This document shows positions 22,901-33,468 of a stretch of DNA of 64,000 nucleotides, one piece after another. Position 1 is the stretch's first letter. Every line of letters begins with the position of its first letter. The translations under genes and the position numbers were made by a program. Origin of the DNA: Tetradesmus obliquus (taxonomy: Eukaryota; Chlorophyta; Chlorophyceae; Sphaeropleales; Scenedesmaceae); NCBI GenBank assembly GCA_030272155.1, contig CP126201.1, positions 2,640,501-2,704,500 on the forward strand, read 5' to 3'. The notes beneath the pieces were generated by a model that saw only the letters and a program-made list of their open reading frames with translations, had not been told where the DNA came from and made no database searches.

Positions 22901-25900
22901 TTTGTCCCGAAAGTCATTCAATGGCCCATGTGGGAACTTTTACGCTGATCCAGGACATTCAAGGGGACTTCTTTTTTGTAAGCAGCGCGCTGCAGCGTGC
23001 AATGGTGTATATGATACAAGTGCATCGCTTTGGTGCTGCTGTGTGCCTCCAAGCATCATCATCATGTTTCAATGCTGCGCGTGCATCATGCTTACTGCAG
23101 CACATCAGTGGTTAGCACAATGCCAGGATGTGATGCCCATGAAATCACACAATGCTTTGTCCCGAAAGCTGTCAAGGCTCATGTGGGAACTTAAACGCTG
23201 ATCCCGGCTTAGTCAGTTGTTTTGTTGCATCTAGCGATGCTGTATCCGCAGTTGGCAAACGCGTTTTGCCACCAACCTTGAAAGAAACCAGCCCTGCTTT
23301 GAGCAGTGCAGGCTCTTTCACAGTCGGTGGCAAAATTGTTTTTCCAAATGCTGGCCGCAGTGTGCATTCCTCTGGCTGCTGCACTGGGAGGTGATGCTCA
23401 TGAAATCACACAATGCTTTGTCCCGAAAGCCTCCATGGCCCATGTGGGAACTTTTACGCTGATCCCTGCTCGCGCGCCCTTAAAGCATCCAGGCCTTTGG
23501 TACCATCAATCTCTTTCCACCTCTGCGTTGCTGTTGGTTCTTCCCTTACTCATTGCACACGCAAGCCCCATCCGTTCATCTCGCGATGGTCCTGTCATAC
23601 ATCCATTGTGTGAAGCAGCCCACCACGCTCCGGCCTCGTCTGATGTCACTGTCCACACAACGCACACAACACATATGTGCCACCCCCGCAGGTGCCTCAA
23701 CGCCATCCTGTCGTACATCCACCGCGTGAAGCAGCTGCACGCGCGCAACGCAGCCTACGACCAGATCCTCAAGAAGAACGAGCAGATGTACGCGCTGCTG
23801 GCGCTGGTGGTGGGGCTGTGCCCCGCGGTGCAGTCCACGCTGGATGAGCACGTGCTGGTTGCACTCAAGGACAAGTTCGGGGAGAAGCTGCAGGTAACTG
23901 TTATTATCATGTTACTTTGGTTGTTACTGGTTTTACATTGGTGGTGGGGCTGTGCCCCGCGGTGCAGTCCACGTTGGACGAGCACGTGCTGGTGGCACTC
24001 AAGGACAAGTTCGGGGAGAAGCTGCAGGTATGTAACTGTTATGTAACATGTTGTTTTGATGTATTTGATGTGTGTGAGGTGTGTTGCGCTGGTGGTGGGG
24101 CTGTGCCCCGCGGTGCAGTCTACGCTAGACGAGCACGTGCTGGTTGCCCTCAAGGACAAGTTTGGGGAGAAGCTGCAGGTGAATAGCTTTTTTGTAACAT
24201 GTTATGTTGTTGTTACTTTGTGTGTGGGTGGTGTTACATGCGGTGGTGGGGCTGTGCCTGCAGTGCAGTCCTTGCTGGACGAGCACGTGCTGGTTGCGGT
24301 CAAGGACATGTTCAGGGAGAAGCTTCAAGTGATCTGATGTTTCAACAGTATATTGTGTTTTCATATGGTGTTGTGTGTGTAATATTAGTCACTCACTGCG
24401 TGGGTGTCCATATGATAGGCGACATTGAGCACAGGATAGATGTGAAGCTGGCTTAGGTCTCGCGGCGCTGTGTGGGCTGCTGCTGGGAAGTGATGCCTTG
24501 AAATCACACAATGCTTTGTCCCGAAAGTCGTTCTACGGCCCATGTGGGAACTTTTTCGCTGATCCCAGCAGTACACCGCCCTGTGCATTTTCTGTGCACT
24601 TGCCTCATCCTCCGGCCGCGCGTGTGCAGTATATGTGGCCTCACCAGTGGTGGTGCCACAGCGGCACAGAGCATTGCCCTTGTTGCTTCAAACCTGCTCT
24701 GGCTACGTTCAGATTCCACCAACCCCACGGGTTCTGCAGCCTCTGCAGTTTCCTGCTGCTGCTCATGTTTTGGCGCTGACAACAGCCTGTTTGGTTACCC
24801 TGAGGCTACATCAACCTTGCTCAAGGTTGCATGCTTCCCCTACTCTTGCATCTCTTCTGCTGCATGCCTGCTGCATCTGTGCTTTGCAGCGCATGTTCCG
24901 CTGCATGCTCACCTGTTATTGCATGTGTTTACAATGTCTGCTGCTGCTGCAGCGCATGTTCCGCGGCGACGAGGGCCTGTTTGATGAGGCCTTCATGTAC
25001 GGCTGCCCCAAGTTCATCACAGCAGCACCGCCAGCATATGACAACCCCTCAGCAGCAGGCCCACAGGAGGTGAGTAGTGTGGCTTTGCAGCAGGACTGCA
25101 GCGCAGTGGGAGCTGCATAAGAGGGTGAAGAGCTGTACAAATGGCACACCTAGTAATGTGCTTGATGCACAGTCACAGCATGGGCAACATGTAGAGCTTA
25201 TCAACAACGAAAGCAGGCAGCTGGACAAGGATACAGGTTATGCCTGTGTGGAGCAGAAAGGCAGCACCGACTCGCGCCAGCCATCCCTGCACGTCCAAGT
25301 TACTGCTGCAGCCTGCTGCCATCGTGTCGCCTGTTTGTCCGACATATCTCGTAATGTATCTTTTGAGTCGCCATTTGATTCGCTGCACTGGCAGGCCTAC
25401 CTGCGCCAGCGCAGCCTGTTTCCAACACCTCCTCAAGTCACTGAAGTCACTTCCTACTCTTTAAAGCTGTGTGTTGCTGTTGCGCTTTCCTGCAGGCCTA
25501 CCTGCGCCAGCGCAGCCTGTTCCTGCGCCAGGTGGGCGGCGTGTCGCGGCTGCCGCTGCTGAAGCAGTACCTTCTGCTGTACAGCAGCATCAGCCTGCCC
25601 AAGCTGGCGGGGCTGCTGGAGACGGATGAGGCCACGCTGCGCACAGCACTGGCATGCCTCAAGAAGTCCAACTACTGGTGCGCATTATGGGGTGGTGATG
25701 TATTGAGGCCATGTTGAGTGCCGTGAACCAGCCTGACCTGGGCGTGTTGAGTGCCGTGAACCAGCCTGACCTGGGCGTGTTGAGTGCCGTGAGCCAGCCT
25801 GACCTGGGCGTGTTGAGTGCCGTGAACCAGCCTGACCTGGGCGTGCTGCATCTCATATAGCCCATTCGCTGATGGTGGCGCGGTTGGTTCAAGGTTTGAG

Positions 25901-26819
25901 GGTTTTCCAAATCTGTGTTCATGGCAGCATCAGCCTGCCCAAGCTGGCGGGGCTGCTGGAAACAGATGAGGCCACGCTGCGCACAGCACTGGCATGCCTG
26001 AAGAAGTCCAACTACTGGTGCGTTGTATGAGCTTCTTATGATGTGTTGAGGCTTATGAGTGTGTCGTTGATTACTTGTTTGTTCTTCTTTGGGCAACGTC
26101 CTCCTGCGTGTGTAGCATGACCAAACAGTCCATTCTCACACAGCTGGACATACTCTGCTGTCTGCCTGCCGTCATGCGTGCTGTTATTTTCCGTCCTTGC
26201 TGCTTCATTCTGCAGCCTGCAGTGGGATGGTGGCCGCGACATGACCAGCGGCAGCTTCACCTCAACAGCAGACATCGACTTCTACATTGATGTGGACACA
26301 GCAACGGGAGCAGAGCTGGTCATGCTCAGCGACAACATCACCACACGCCACCAGGTGCGCTGCTGCTGCTTCTGTTGCAGCATAGCAACCCTGCTAGTAA
26401 CCTCTGTTGCAGGTGCTAGCACTGCGTACGCAGCCTTTCAGGCTAGCATGCCATTGTGGGCTTTGTGTTCTATGGTGTCCACTCTCTTTTCTGGTCCTTG
26501 ACCATGCGTTCACTCTTTTGTGGCTCATTACCATGTATGATGGTGCCAGGACCCACATTAAGCTTCCTCTCTCATCATGCTGTTCTGCTGAGTGTGCGAT
26601 TTTTCAGCAAATCAAGCGCTTGCTATGCTTGCCTCAGCCATGTTAGCCATGTCACGGCTAGATTGAGAACAGAGCTCTAAGTTTGCTATCATGCCTGCTC
26701 TGCTGCTGCTGCTGCAGGCTGAGCTGCTGAGCCGGCATATCGTCAAGTTTGAGGCGATCGTGCGGGACCTGGAGGCACCCCCCGTGGCAGTGGCAGCACC
26801 AGCGCAGGCCGCATACTGA
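19972..26819 (+). CDS. EIF3L: Eukaryotic translation initiation factor 3 subunit L
   Basis: Eleven exons in phase give 526 aa: 19972-20066, 20304-20451, 21120-21222, 21626-21771, 22038-22214, 22437-22606, 23692-23893, 24953-25069, 25496-25677, 26216-26354, 26718-26819. The protein follows the eIF3L pattern throughout: VPDIVKQFVVYLYRHIR, ELYFRHLYAKTQPSLRARCE, SWDNYCDLFGVIL, VWNILDVLNVLQALID, LGYFSLVGQL, LLSGCHITLFYYSSFAYLML, and a C-terminal PCI domain with YLLLYSSISLPKLAGLL. Length matches the family (about 520-565 aa). eIF3L is a subunit of the 40S-binding eIF3 complex in the cytosol. Introns contain four snoRNA-like units and many echoes of exons 6, 7 and 9. The final residues are Ala/Pro-rich. 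Confidence 0.93.
22320..22706 (+). repeat. Echoes on both sides of eIF3L exon 6
   Basis: Around 22325-22370 an acceptor-side copy (TTAG then GTGCAGTGCCTGATTGGGGA) precedes the real exon 22437-22606. At about 22655-22706 a donor-side copy of LFYYSSFAYLMLQRYT follows it. The two together show the rule that echoes copy the nearer exon border. Confidence 0.7.
22869..22953 (+). ncRNA. Candidate intronic box C/D snoRNA, copy 1
   Basis: Terminal stem CTGGA (22869-22873) pairs with TCCAG (22949-22953). Box C-like GTGATGC starts at 22875 (consensus RTGATGA) and box D CTGA is at 22945-22948. It lies in eIF3L intron 6 on the sense strand, the usual home of such RNAs. Between the boxes, ATCACACAATGCTTTGTCCC and CATGTGGGAACTTTT are shared by all four copies. 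Confidence 0.55.
23122..23208 (+). ncRNA. Candidate intronic box C/D snoRNA, copy 2
   Basis: GCCAGGA (23122-23128) pairs with TCCCGGC (23202-23208) except for one mismatch. Box C-like GTGATGC is at 23130, box D CTGA at 23198-23201. Same two conserved inner segments, different linker. eIF3L intron 6, sense strand. Confidence 0.5.
23386..23466 (+). ncRNA. Candidate intronic box C/D snoRNA, copy 3
   Basis: GGGA (23386-23389) pairs with TCCC (23463-23466). Box C-like GTGATGC at 23391, box D CTGA at 23459-23462. Conserved inner segments as in copies 1, 2 and 4. eIF3L intron 6, sense strand. Confidence 0.5.
23938..24335 (+). repeat. Three downstream echoes of eIF3L exon 7
   Basis: 23938-24028, 24091-24179 and about 24240-24330 repeat the 3' half of exon 23692-23893 (VVGLCPAVQSTLDEHVLVAL, KDKFGEKLQ). 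The first two keep CTGCAG/GTATGT and CTGCAG/GTGAAT donors. The third is diverged and its donor region reads CTTCAAGTGAT. The first two copies are almost identical to the exon. Confidence 0.85.
24480..24571 (+). ncRNA. Candidate intronic box C/D snoRNA, copy 4
   Basis: The best copy. A perfect 9-bp terminal stem, CTGCTGGGA (24480-24488) with TCCCAGCAG (24563-24571), brackets box C-like GTGATGC at 24490 and box D CTGA at 24559-24562. It lies in eIF3L intron 7 on the sense strand. Confidence 0.6.
25393..26017 (+). repeat. Echoes around eIF3L exon 9
   Basis: At 25393-25432 an acceptor-side copy (CAG then GCCTACCTGCGCCAGCGCAG) precedes the real exon 25496-25677. At 25928-26017 a 90-nt donor-side copy, almost identical to the exon's 3' half, has both a GGCAG acceptor and a GTGCG donor. 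It is in phase, so inclusion would insert 30 residues without a stop. Confidence 0.8.
25711..25842 (+). repeat. 33-bp tandem repeat, four units
   Basis: Units at 25711, 25744, 25777 and 25810 (GTGTTGAGTGCCGTGAACCA and on) with only single-base differences. They lie in eIF3L intron 9 between the exon and its echo. Confidence 0.9.
26509..26573 (-). repeat. Dispersed ~60-bp repeat, copy e
   Basis: Antisense copy of the TACATGTGGGTCCTGGCACC family in eIF3L intron 10. Confidence 0.55.
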
Positions 26820-27306
26820 GCAGCTGCTGGGCAGGCAGCATTCTGAGCAGCTTGGGAGCAGCTTTTGCGGCACCACGTCATGCTGAATACTAAGCGGCTG
26901 ACTGGGCAAGAGGTGCCACGAATTGTAGTGGCAGCACCAGGCCAGGCTTTTTACTGCGGCAGCAGCAGCAGCGGTTGCGGCAGCAGCTGCAGGAGGCGGC
27001 ATTGCAGCGTGCTGCAGCGGTTCGTAGCAAACACGTGAGGTTGCAACAGTGGCAGCAGCGGCGGTGGCAGCAGCAGCAGCAGAAGCAGTGTAAGCGGCAG
27101 CTGCCGGCATTTGACTTGCATGGTGCTGAGATATTGTCAGCTCGCATGCTTCTGTTCATGCTGCCAGCTTCATCGTCGAGTGTGGTTGTGTTTGCAGACA
27201 GCAGGCATTGTGTGTGGGACGCAGTAAAGGTGGACCAGAAAGCAGGTTGTGTTGTTGTTGGTGTGGAAGGCTTTTACAGTGGCTCAGCGTTGCCAGGCGC
27301 AGGACA

Positions 27307-27411
27307 TGCCCAACAGCAGCAGCATATGCAGCAGCAGGGCATGGCCAACAGCAGCAGGATATGCAGCAGCAGGGCATGCCCAACAGCAGCAGGATATGCA
27401 GCAGCAGGGCA
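27307..27411 (+). repeat. 35-bp tandem repeat, three units
   Basis: Three consecutive units of ATGCCCAACAGCAGCAGCAT and on, differing at a few positions. Built of CAG words plus GGGCATG; not in a supportable exon. Confidence 0.75.
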
Positions 27412-27797
27412 TGGCCTTCCTTGTCTGACTTTGGTGACTGGTGATGCACATCATAATGTGTCAGGGGATGAGCGTAAGCGGTTCCTGATCTCCACAGAAT
27501 CAAGGTAGTCACATACGTTTGCTCAGACGGCAGGGAGGCAATCGTGTTGCCTGTGTAACCGCTACGTATGTGAGTCACATGTGACAGACTTTTGGTGCCG
27601 GCTCATGAGTGCACGTGCCGTCTTGGCGGTGGAATTCTCAGGCGACTCGACAGCTGGTGGACTTCTGAAGCCTTGCTGGTGGACTTCTAAATTCTTCAAC
27701 AGTCTGCCCAGGCAGGCTTCTGTTGCATTGTGCTTGTATTTGCAACAAATGCAACCGGCAACTTCCTTTATAAGGCACGCCTGCGGCTGAGGTCCTG

Positions 27798-27986
27798 GGC
27801 CTTCAAAGAGGCCAGCACCTGCAGTGCCGCCATGAGCTGGAGCTGCGCCCCTGTGAGAACAACAATGGGACAGCGGCGATCACTTTCGAATGCTGTCTCT
27901 GCTCATACTCTTCACACCTCAAGTCTGAACTGGATATGCACTTCATGTTCGTGCTTATGGCAACCCATACAACACCCATTGCTTGA
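27798..27986 (+). pseudogene. Possible C2H2 zinc-finger-like gene fragment
   Basis: One frame reads CRHELELRPCENNNGTAAIT followed by FECCLCSYSSHLKSELDMHF and stops at 27984-27986. The Cys-x2-Cys ... His spacing resembles a degenerate zinc finger of the kind seen in transposase DNA-binding ends. No neighbouring exon could be attached, and the TIR-like 24-mer lies just downstream. A relic or an isolated exon are both possible. Confidence 0.3.
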
Positions 27987-28309
27987 AGGTGCGCAGCTGT
28001 GCATGACCAGCGTGCTTCGGCATCATGGCTATGTCTAGAATTCGTCATTTCACGCCCCTGTCGCGGCTAAGAGCCAATCCCAACAGTGTTGTTACAAAAG
28101 CAACAAATGCCTCCGCCCACTTCAGTGCAGCACACCCTTCTTGACGCCTCAGGGCCTGCTACCTACGGCGCATGCTGCCTGCACTGGCCGCCAAGAGCGC
28201 AGCAACAACGCAATGCAACTCGCTACATCGCTTCCCAAAACTCCCTCCAGACCGTGGGCAGCAACATATGTAAGGTGCAGTCATCCAGATGGATTCTGAT
28301 CAAGCACCT

Positions 28310-28310
<1 letters not shown>

Positions 28311-28365
<55 letters not shown>
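28311..28365 (+). repeat. Uninterrupted (CAG)n tract, ~18 units
   Basis: Pure CAG trinucleotide run between the convergent eIF3L and MYND genes. Confidence 0.95.
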
Positions 28366-28366
<1 letters not shown>

Positions 28367-28737
28367 CAGCCAGAAAGACAGAACCGGAAGTGTCATCCTC
28401 AAAAGCGCCACAATAAGTCAAGACGTTGCAACTTTTGCAACAGCACCCACTACATTTGATCACAGAAGCAAACCACAACCACACAGTAATACTTTTGAGC
28501 TGCCAGAGTCCAGGCTCACCTAATGCAGCTGGTTGCGTGTGTAGTTGCTGTGTGCGCCACAAGCTTGCCAACACCCGATGTGGTGCTGCTTCCGTCACCG
28601 CTGCTGCTGCTGCCTGGCTGCAGCTGCTGCTGTTCATGCTGCATATGTCTGTGACATCAACGCTGCAACTGGAACCGGCTGGCCACCTGGCTGAACCTGC
28701 TGCCGCTGCAACAGCAGCTGCGCTCGCATTCTATCGT

Positions 28738-28994
28738 TCAGCGCTCAACCCTCATCCCGCATGCTGCCATGCGCCTGCAGCCCTTCTTGTGGCTCCTCCA
28801 GCCAGCAGCCTGGCAGGCAGCGCTGCAGTAGCGGCAGCCGCAGCCCGCACATACGTGGCGCGCAGCTGCCGCCTCCGACACACCACGCAGCTCTGCGCAC
28901 CCGGGGTTGTTGCACACCACAGGCAGCGGCGCAACAGCTGTCAGCACCTTGCTGCGAGACAGCGCATCCTCATACAGCTCCTGCAGGCGCTGTG

Positions 28995-29049
<55 letters not shown>

Positions 29050-30815
29050 TGCTGCTGCTGCTGCCGGTGGTTGTGCAGGGGTGGCAGCAGCCTCCTTATC
29101 TGCCTCAACATTGCCCTTGAGCACAGGAATGACAAGTCCGCTCCACTGCATGTGATCAGCAGCTGCAGCCGCCAGCTTGCGCGACTCATGCAGCCGCAGC
29201 AGGTGGCGCCACCGCACAGCTTGGCTGCTGCTGCTGCTGCTGCTGCTGTTACGTCCCAGCAGCGCATCAGGTGCCGATTGGGCTGTGGGGGCTGCTGGTG
29301 CTGGTGCTGCTGCTGCTGCTGCTGCTGCTGCTGCGGGGCCAGCGTCCTTGTTAGCTGCTGGCGGCTGATCCTGCAGCTGCTGCACAATGAGCCACAACTC
29401 GAAGATCAGCGGAGCACCCAGCTGCAAGTATGTCCGCGTCATGCCACCTGCCGCTGCAACTGCAGCACGCAAGCCTGGAAGGAACCTGATAATCAGCACT
29501 GCAAGGAACACAGCGCTTGCTTTGGCCTGCTGCCTGCTGCTGCTGCTGCTGCTGTTGCTGCTGCCGCTGCTGCTGCAGCTGTGAGCCGTTTGTTTCGTTG
29601 CTGCCTTCAATGCAATGACCATGCTCTGCAGGAAGTTGATCACACCGGCAGGCCACACCCCACTGACATTTTCAGCAGATGCTGCGCTGATCACGTCGTT
29701 GCACTGCGCGCCAGGTGCTGTCCACAGCTTCAGTGTACTGCACAGCGCTGAGCCTAATGCTGCTGTTGCTGCTGAGTCGCCCAGCAGATCTGCCAGTCCT
29801 TTAGTGCCGATCTTGGCTGCTGCATGTGTCACTAGTGACACAAGGCTTATAGCAGTGACTGCATCGAGCTGCCCTGACCTCGCGCAGATGTCCAGGAACT
29901 GAAACAAGGGCACTGGGTGCTTGCGTGCCAGCTGGCTGACGAACAGATCTCTTTGGGTAGCGGAGGCGTCTGGTTTGTCATCTGTGTGATGTGGAAACAC
30001 CACAGCAGGGAGGTGCAGGAGCCGACTTTGAATATACGACCAGCTACTGAGTTGTGCATCCGCTGTTTGAGCAGGTGCAGCTACAGCAGGCAGCCAACAA
30101 CTGCACAGTCAGATATTGATTCATTGTGCAAAGGACTGTGTTGCTGACGAGTGCCACAGGGTGCTCGCTGACTGGTGCTAAGATGCCAATTATGCATGGC
30201 ATCTGACAGAGGAGGCATCAAACCCTGTCACAGTTTAGTACGAGAGTCATGCGAAGCGACAGCACGGCCGTCAATGTCTGTATATGACAGCTGCAAAATG
30301 TGTTCGGCCCATGTGTTCACCCCGTTGTGGCTCAAATCATCAAAGATGGTGCCAGGAACCACATGTAACTATCCTCCCTCAAAACAGATAAGCCACCCAC
30401 CCCCAGGCGTCCGCAGCACAGCCAGCAGCTCGCGTGCTGTCACTCCGTCTGTCAGCCGCAGCTGGCTGTCCAGGCTGCCGCAGTGCACAGCCAGCGTCAT
30501 CGCCTGCAGCAGCACCAGCCCGCCACCCTGCTGCAGCAGCTGCATCGGCTGCTGCCACGCCCCACACGCCCAGACTTGGGACATCTGCGCCTGCAGCAGC
30601 TGGCAGCACCTGGAAATGAGGGCCTCTGCTGGCATCAGCTGCGTGCGCGCCTGCTGCAAGGAGGCAGCAGCCTCTCCTGTTACTGACTCTGCAGCTGCCT
30701 GCAGCAAGGTCTGCTGCTCAGCTGGCAGCAGCAGATACTGCCGCTGCCACTCCCCAGCTGCCTGCAGCAGCAGCTCTGCTGTCAGCTGCAGCGCTGCGGC
30801 AGACAGCACAAGCGA

Positions 30816-30874
<59 letters not shown>

Positions 30875-31150
30875 AGCAGCCGCATTGTGTGTGCCCCTCC
30901 ACATGCAACAGCAGCAGTGAGGTCATTGCTTGTGCTGAACGGAACAGCAAACCGCACTGCCTCTCAGGGTACTCTGCATACTCCTCACAAGCCTGTGCAA
31001 CGGCTTCAGATTGCGCCTCTAGCATGACTGTTGACGGCAGCAGCTGCTGCCCAGCCTGTGGGTCAGGCAGCAGCAGCAGGTCGCCACGCATGCGCCTGCC
31101 CAGCTGCTGCGACAGCCGTCGCCCCTGCTGCTGCTGCGACAGCCGTCGCC

Positions 31151-31184
<34 letters not shown>

Positions 31185-32749
31185 GTTTATCTGCAAGCAG
31201 CGCAATGCAAGAAGCTGCAGTGTAGCTTCTGCTACGGCTGCATTCAACGCGAATGCGCTGCAATCGACGCCTTTGTAGACGCGCATGGATGCTGCAACAC
31301 CGACCAGGCCATCTGCCAGCGAGGTGATGTCATCCGCAATCACGCGCAGATACTTGTGACTACCTGCATCACTGCTGCTGCTGCTGCTGCTGCTGCTGGC
31401 GCTTCTACCCCTGCCGCTGCTGCTGCTGCTGCTGTTCATCCGGTGGATAGCCACTGCTGCACCTGCCACGCCGCCGCCCGGCAGAGCTTGCATCAGGCCT
31501 GCACCCACTGCATAATTCAGCAGCTGCCGCAGCAGCTCAGCTGTCCATGGCCAGTCCATGCCAGCATGGCTGGCCCAGCTGTCACTTGTAACAATGGCTG
31601 CTGTGGATCTGCACAGCCTGACCATTGCAAAATCGCTGCTGCCTCCCAGCGGCCGCCCAGCTACTGCAAGCAGCGTTGTGGTCTGCCAAAGGAAGTCAGG
31701 CAGCTCCTGCGGCAGGTCTGCAGCAGAAACGAATGCAGTGGCAGCAGTGGTGGTATGCTGCAACAGGTAGTGTATCAGCCCAGCGGACCTTTGACAGTGA
31801 GCCAAGCAGTTGGTGCCCACTGAAACACAGTGTCGTGTAGCCAAAGAGTCTGCATTGTCTCATCTTCTGTTTGATGTGCAGATGAGCGACAAGTCAAACA
31901 TAGCAGTACATATTGGACATGCCCTCAGTCTTAGTGAGTTGTTTCTCCTTGCGGCAGTTGAAGAAGTCACCCTGCTTCTCCTCACAGCAAAGGCTGCGTA
32001 ACGTTGGCATGGTCGCACCACCCTGTTGCTAGCAGCCAGCAGAGTGCTGACATGCACCTTTTGCGCATTGCGCTGGAGACAGCAGTCACAGGATGAGCTG
32101 TAATGCTGTAATGCTCACAGGCCTGGCTGCTTCCGGTGGCCAAACATCGTAGCTCACCAGCATTGACCAGCTCACAGGCTGCTGGTGCTGCTGCTGCTGC
32201 TGGTGCTGCTGCTGCTGCTGCTGGTCAAACATTGTAGCTCACCAGCATTGATCAGCTCCTCTGCGGCTTGCACCCACAGCTTTGCATTGCTGCAGCGCTG
32301 GGACACCAGCTGCAGCAAGGCACCCAGTGCTGCACGCAGCACAGATCAGAGAGCACACAGCACAGATCAGGTCAGATCAGATCAGATCAGATCAGAGAGC
32401 ACACAGCACACAGCACAGATTAGAGAGCACACAAAGCACAGCAGCGCCAGCATCAGTTGACAGCTCTATCAGCAGAGCGCAGCATGCAATGTCCAGGGCA
32501 GCAGCGGGCGAGGCTCCAACCATCAGCTGTAAGCAGCAGGTTTGTGTGCAAGCGACGCTCTGGAGATGCATGCACTGCCGTGGCAGCAGGTGTGTCAAAC
32601 AGCCTGGAGCTATTAAACTCTTGCAGCGGGCACTGCACACTGGTCGTGTACGCTGGGTGCTGGTCACAGCCCCTGTTATATGCTTATGCTCGCTTCTCAT
32701 GCCTACTGCTGCTGGTGAACAAGCAACAGCCGCTGTCAGCTGATAACAC

Positions 32750-32790
<41 letters not shown>

Positions 32791-33468
32791 CCCTGCGCAC
32801 CTTGGCTGCATGCTAGCCACAGTGCGCCATAGCTCACGCTGTGTGCAAAACCCGGCTGCTGTGCTGCCTGTTCATGCAGGTGCAGCAGCTTTGGCCGCTG
32901 CTGCAGCCACACCAGCAGCCGAGCAAGCGTTGACACTGCCCGCGCAGCAAGCACAGCGTCCAGGAACTGCTCTGTTTGCCCAGCAGTCTCCTCTCCATGT
33001 ATGTCAAGCACATCATCTAAACAAAGCTTGAGCACCGCAACCTCGCCGCTTGTTTGCTTGAACACTGCTGCTTGTTTGGCAGTGATGCGGTCTGATGGTG
33101 GCCGCTGCAGCAGCTTGACTTGTGCTGACTGCTTCCAGAAGCGGCTCAGGAGGGACGCTGCAGCAGCACCATTTCTGCACAGCTGCGTATAAAAGCAGAA
33201 CACAGCAACGGTGAATTATCACTTTGCACGGTCCAATGCGCTTCACGAGGCGCCACAGCAATATGCTACTGCTACCACTGCTACTGCTCAGGCTGCTGCT
33301 GCGAGATTGTGGTTGCATGTCAGGCATTGCGCTAGCTAGTCGCGCAAAGAAACCCCGCAATGTTCCACCCGTAAGCTTCTTCTTTATCTTTACCTCAGCA
33401 AACAGCTCGGAAACGGGCAGGCGCCCTGCATCATACTCCACCAACAAGTGTTCCAGATGGCTATCCAT
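28738..33468 (-). CDS. MYND-type zinc-finger protein
   Basis: Five exons in phase give 1125 aa: 33223-33468, 32801-33182, 32243-32329, 30401-31819, 28738-29981. The C-terminus has the MYND zinc ligands: CNNPGCAELRG, then HVCAGCGCRYCSAACQAAGW, then HKKGC. MYND fingers bind proline-rich peptides in partner proteins. The rest is helical and Ala/Leu/Ser/Gln-rich with no other domain I recognise. It is full of CAG/CTG runs that are read in different frames as poly-Ser, poly-Ala or poly-Gln. The ATG at 33468 starts MDSHLEHLLVEYDAGRLPV. An additional exon near 32450-32640 is possible, but the phases already fit without it. Unlike its neighbours, this gene shows no clear exon echoes. Confidence 0.75.
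28997..29063 (+). repeat. (CAG)17(CTG)5 tract
   Basis: CAG run turning directly into a CTG run (AGCAGCAGCTGCTGCTG), able to fold as a hairpin. It lies inside the last MYND exon, where it encodes poly-Ala on the minus strand. Confidence 0.9.
30315..30376 (-). repeat. Dispersed ~60-bp repeat, copy d
   Basis: Copy of the TACATGTGG...CCTGGCACCATC family, sense to the MYND gene, in its last intron. Confidence 0.6.
30816..30874 (+). repeat. (CTG)n tract in MYND exon 4
   Basis: About 18 CTG units, then CAGCAG. On the coding minus strand it gives poly-Ser. Confidence 0.95.
32362..32395 (+). repeat. AGATC pentanucleotide repeat
   Basis: Short run of GATCA units flanked by repeated GAGAGCACACAGCACA words, in a MYND intron. 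Confidence 0.8.

Larger units (their letters stand above)
26820..28737. other. Convergent intergenic region (eIF3L / MYND)
   Basis: Holds a 35-bp tandem repeat (27307-27411), a possible zinc-finger fragment (27798-27986), a copy of the 24-bp TIR-like motif (about 28028-28050) and a long CAG tract (28311-28365). The 3' UTRs of both neighbours should also be here. Confidence 0.4.

Noticed and set aside
25711..25842. CRISPR-like 33-bp repeats
   Set aside because: The units are directly adjacent without spacers, in an intron of a nuclear gene; a plain tandem repeat.
28426..29751. 441-codon open frame on the plus strand
   Set aside because: It is antisense to the last MYND exon, Cys/Ser/His-rich and made of CAG/CTG runs. 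The minus strand has the MYND zinc ligands and phase-consistent splicing.
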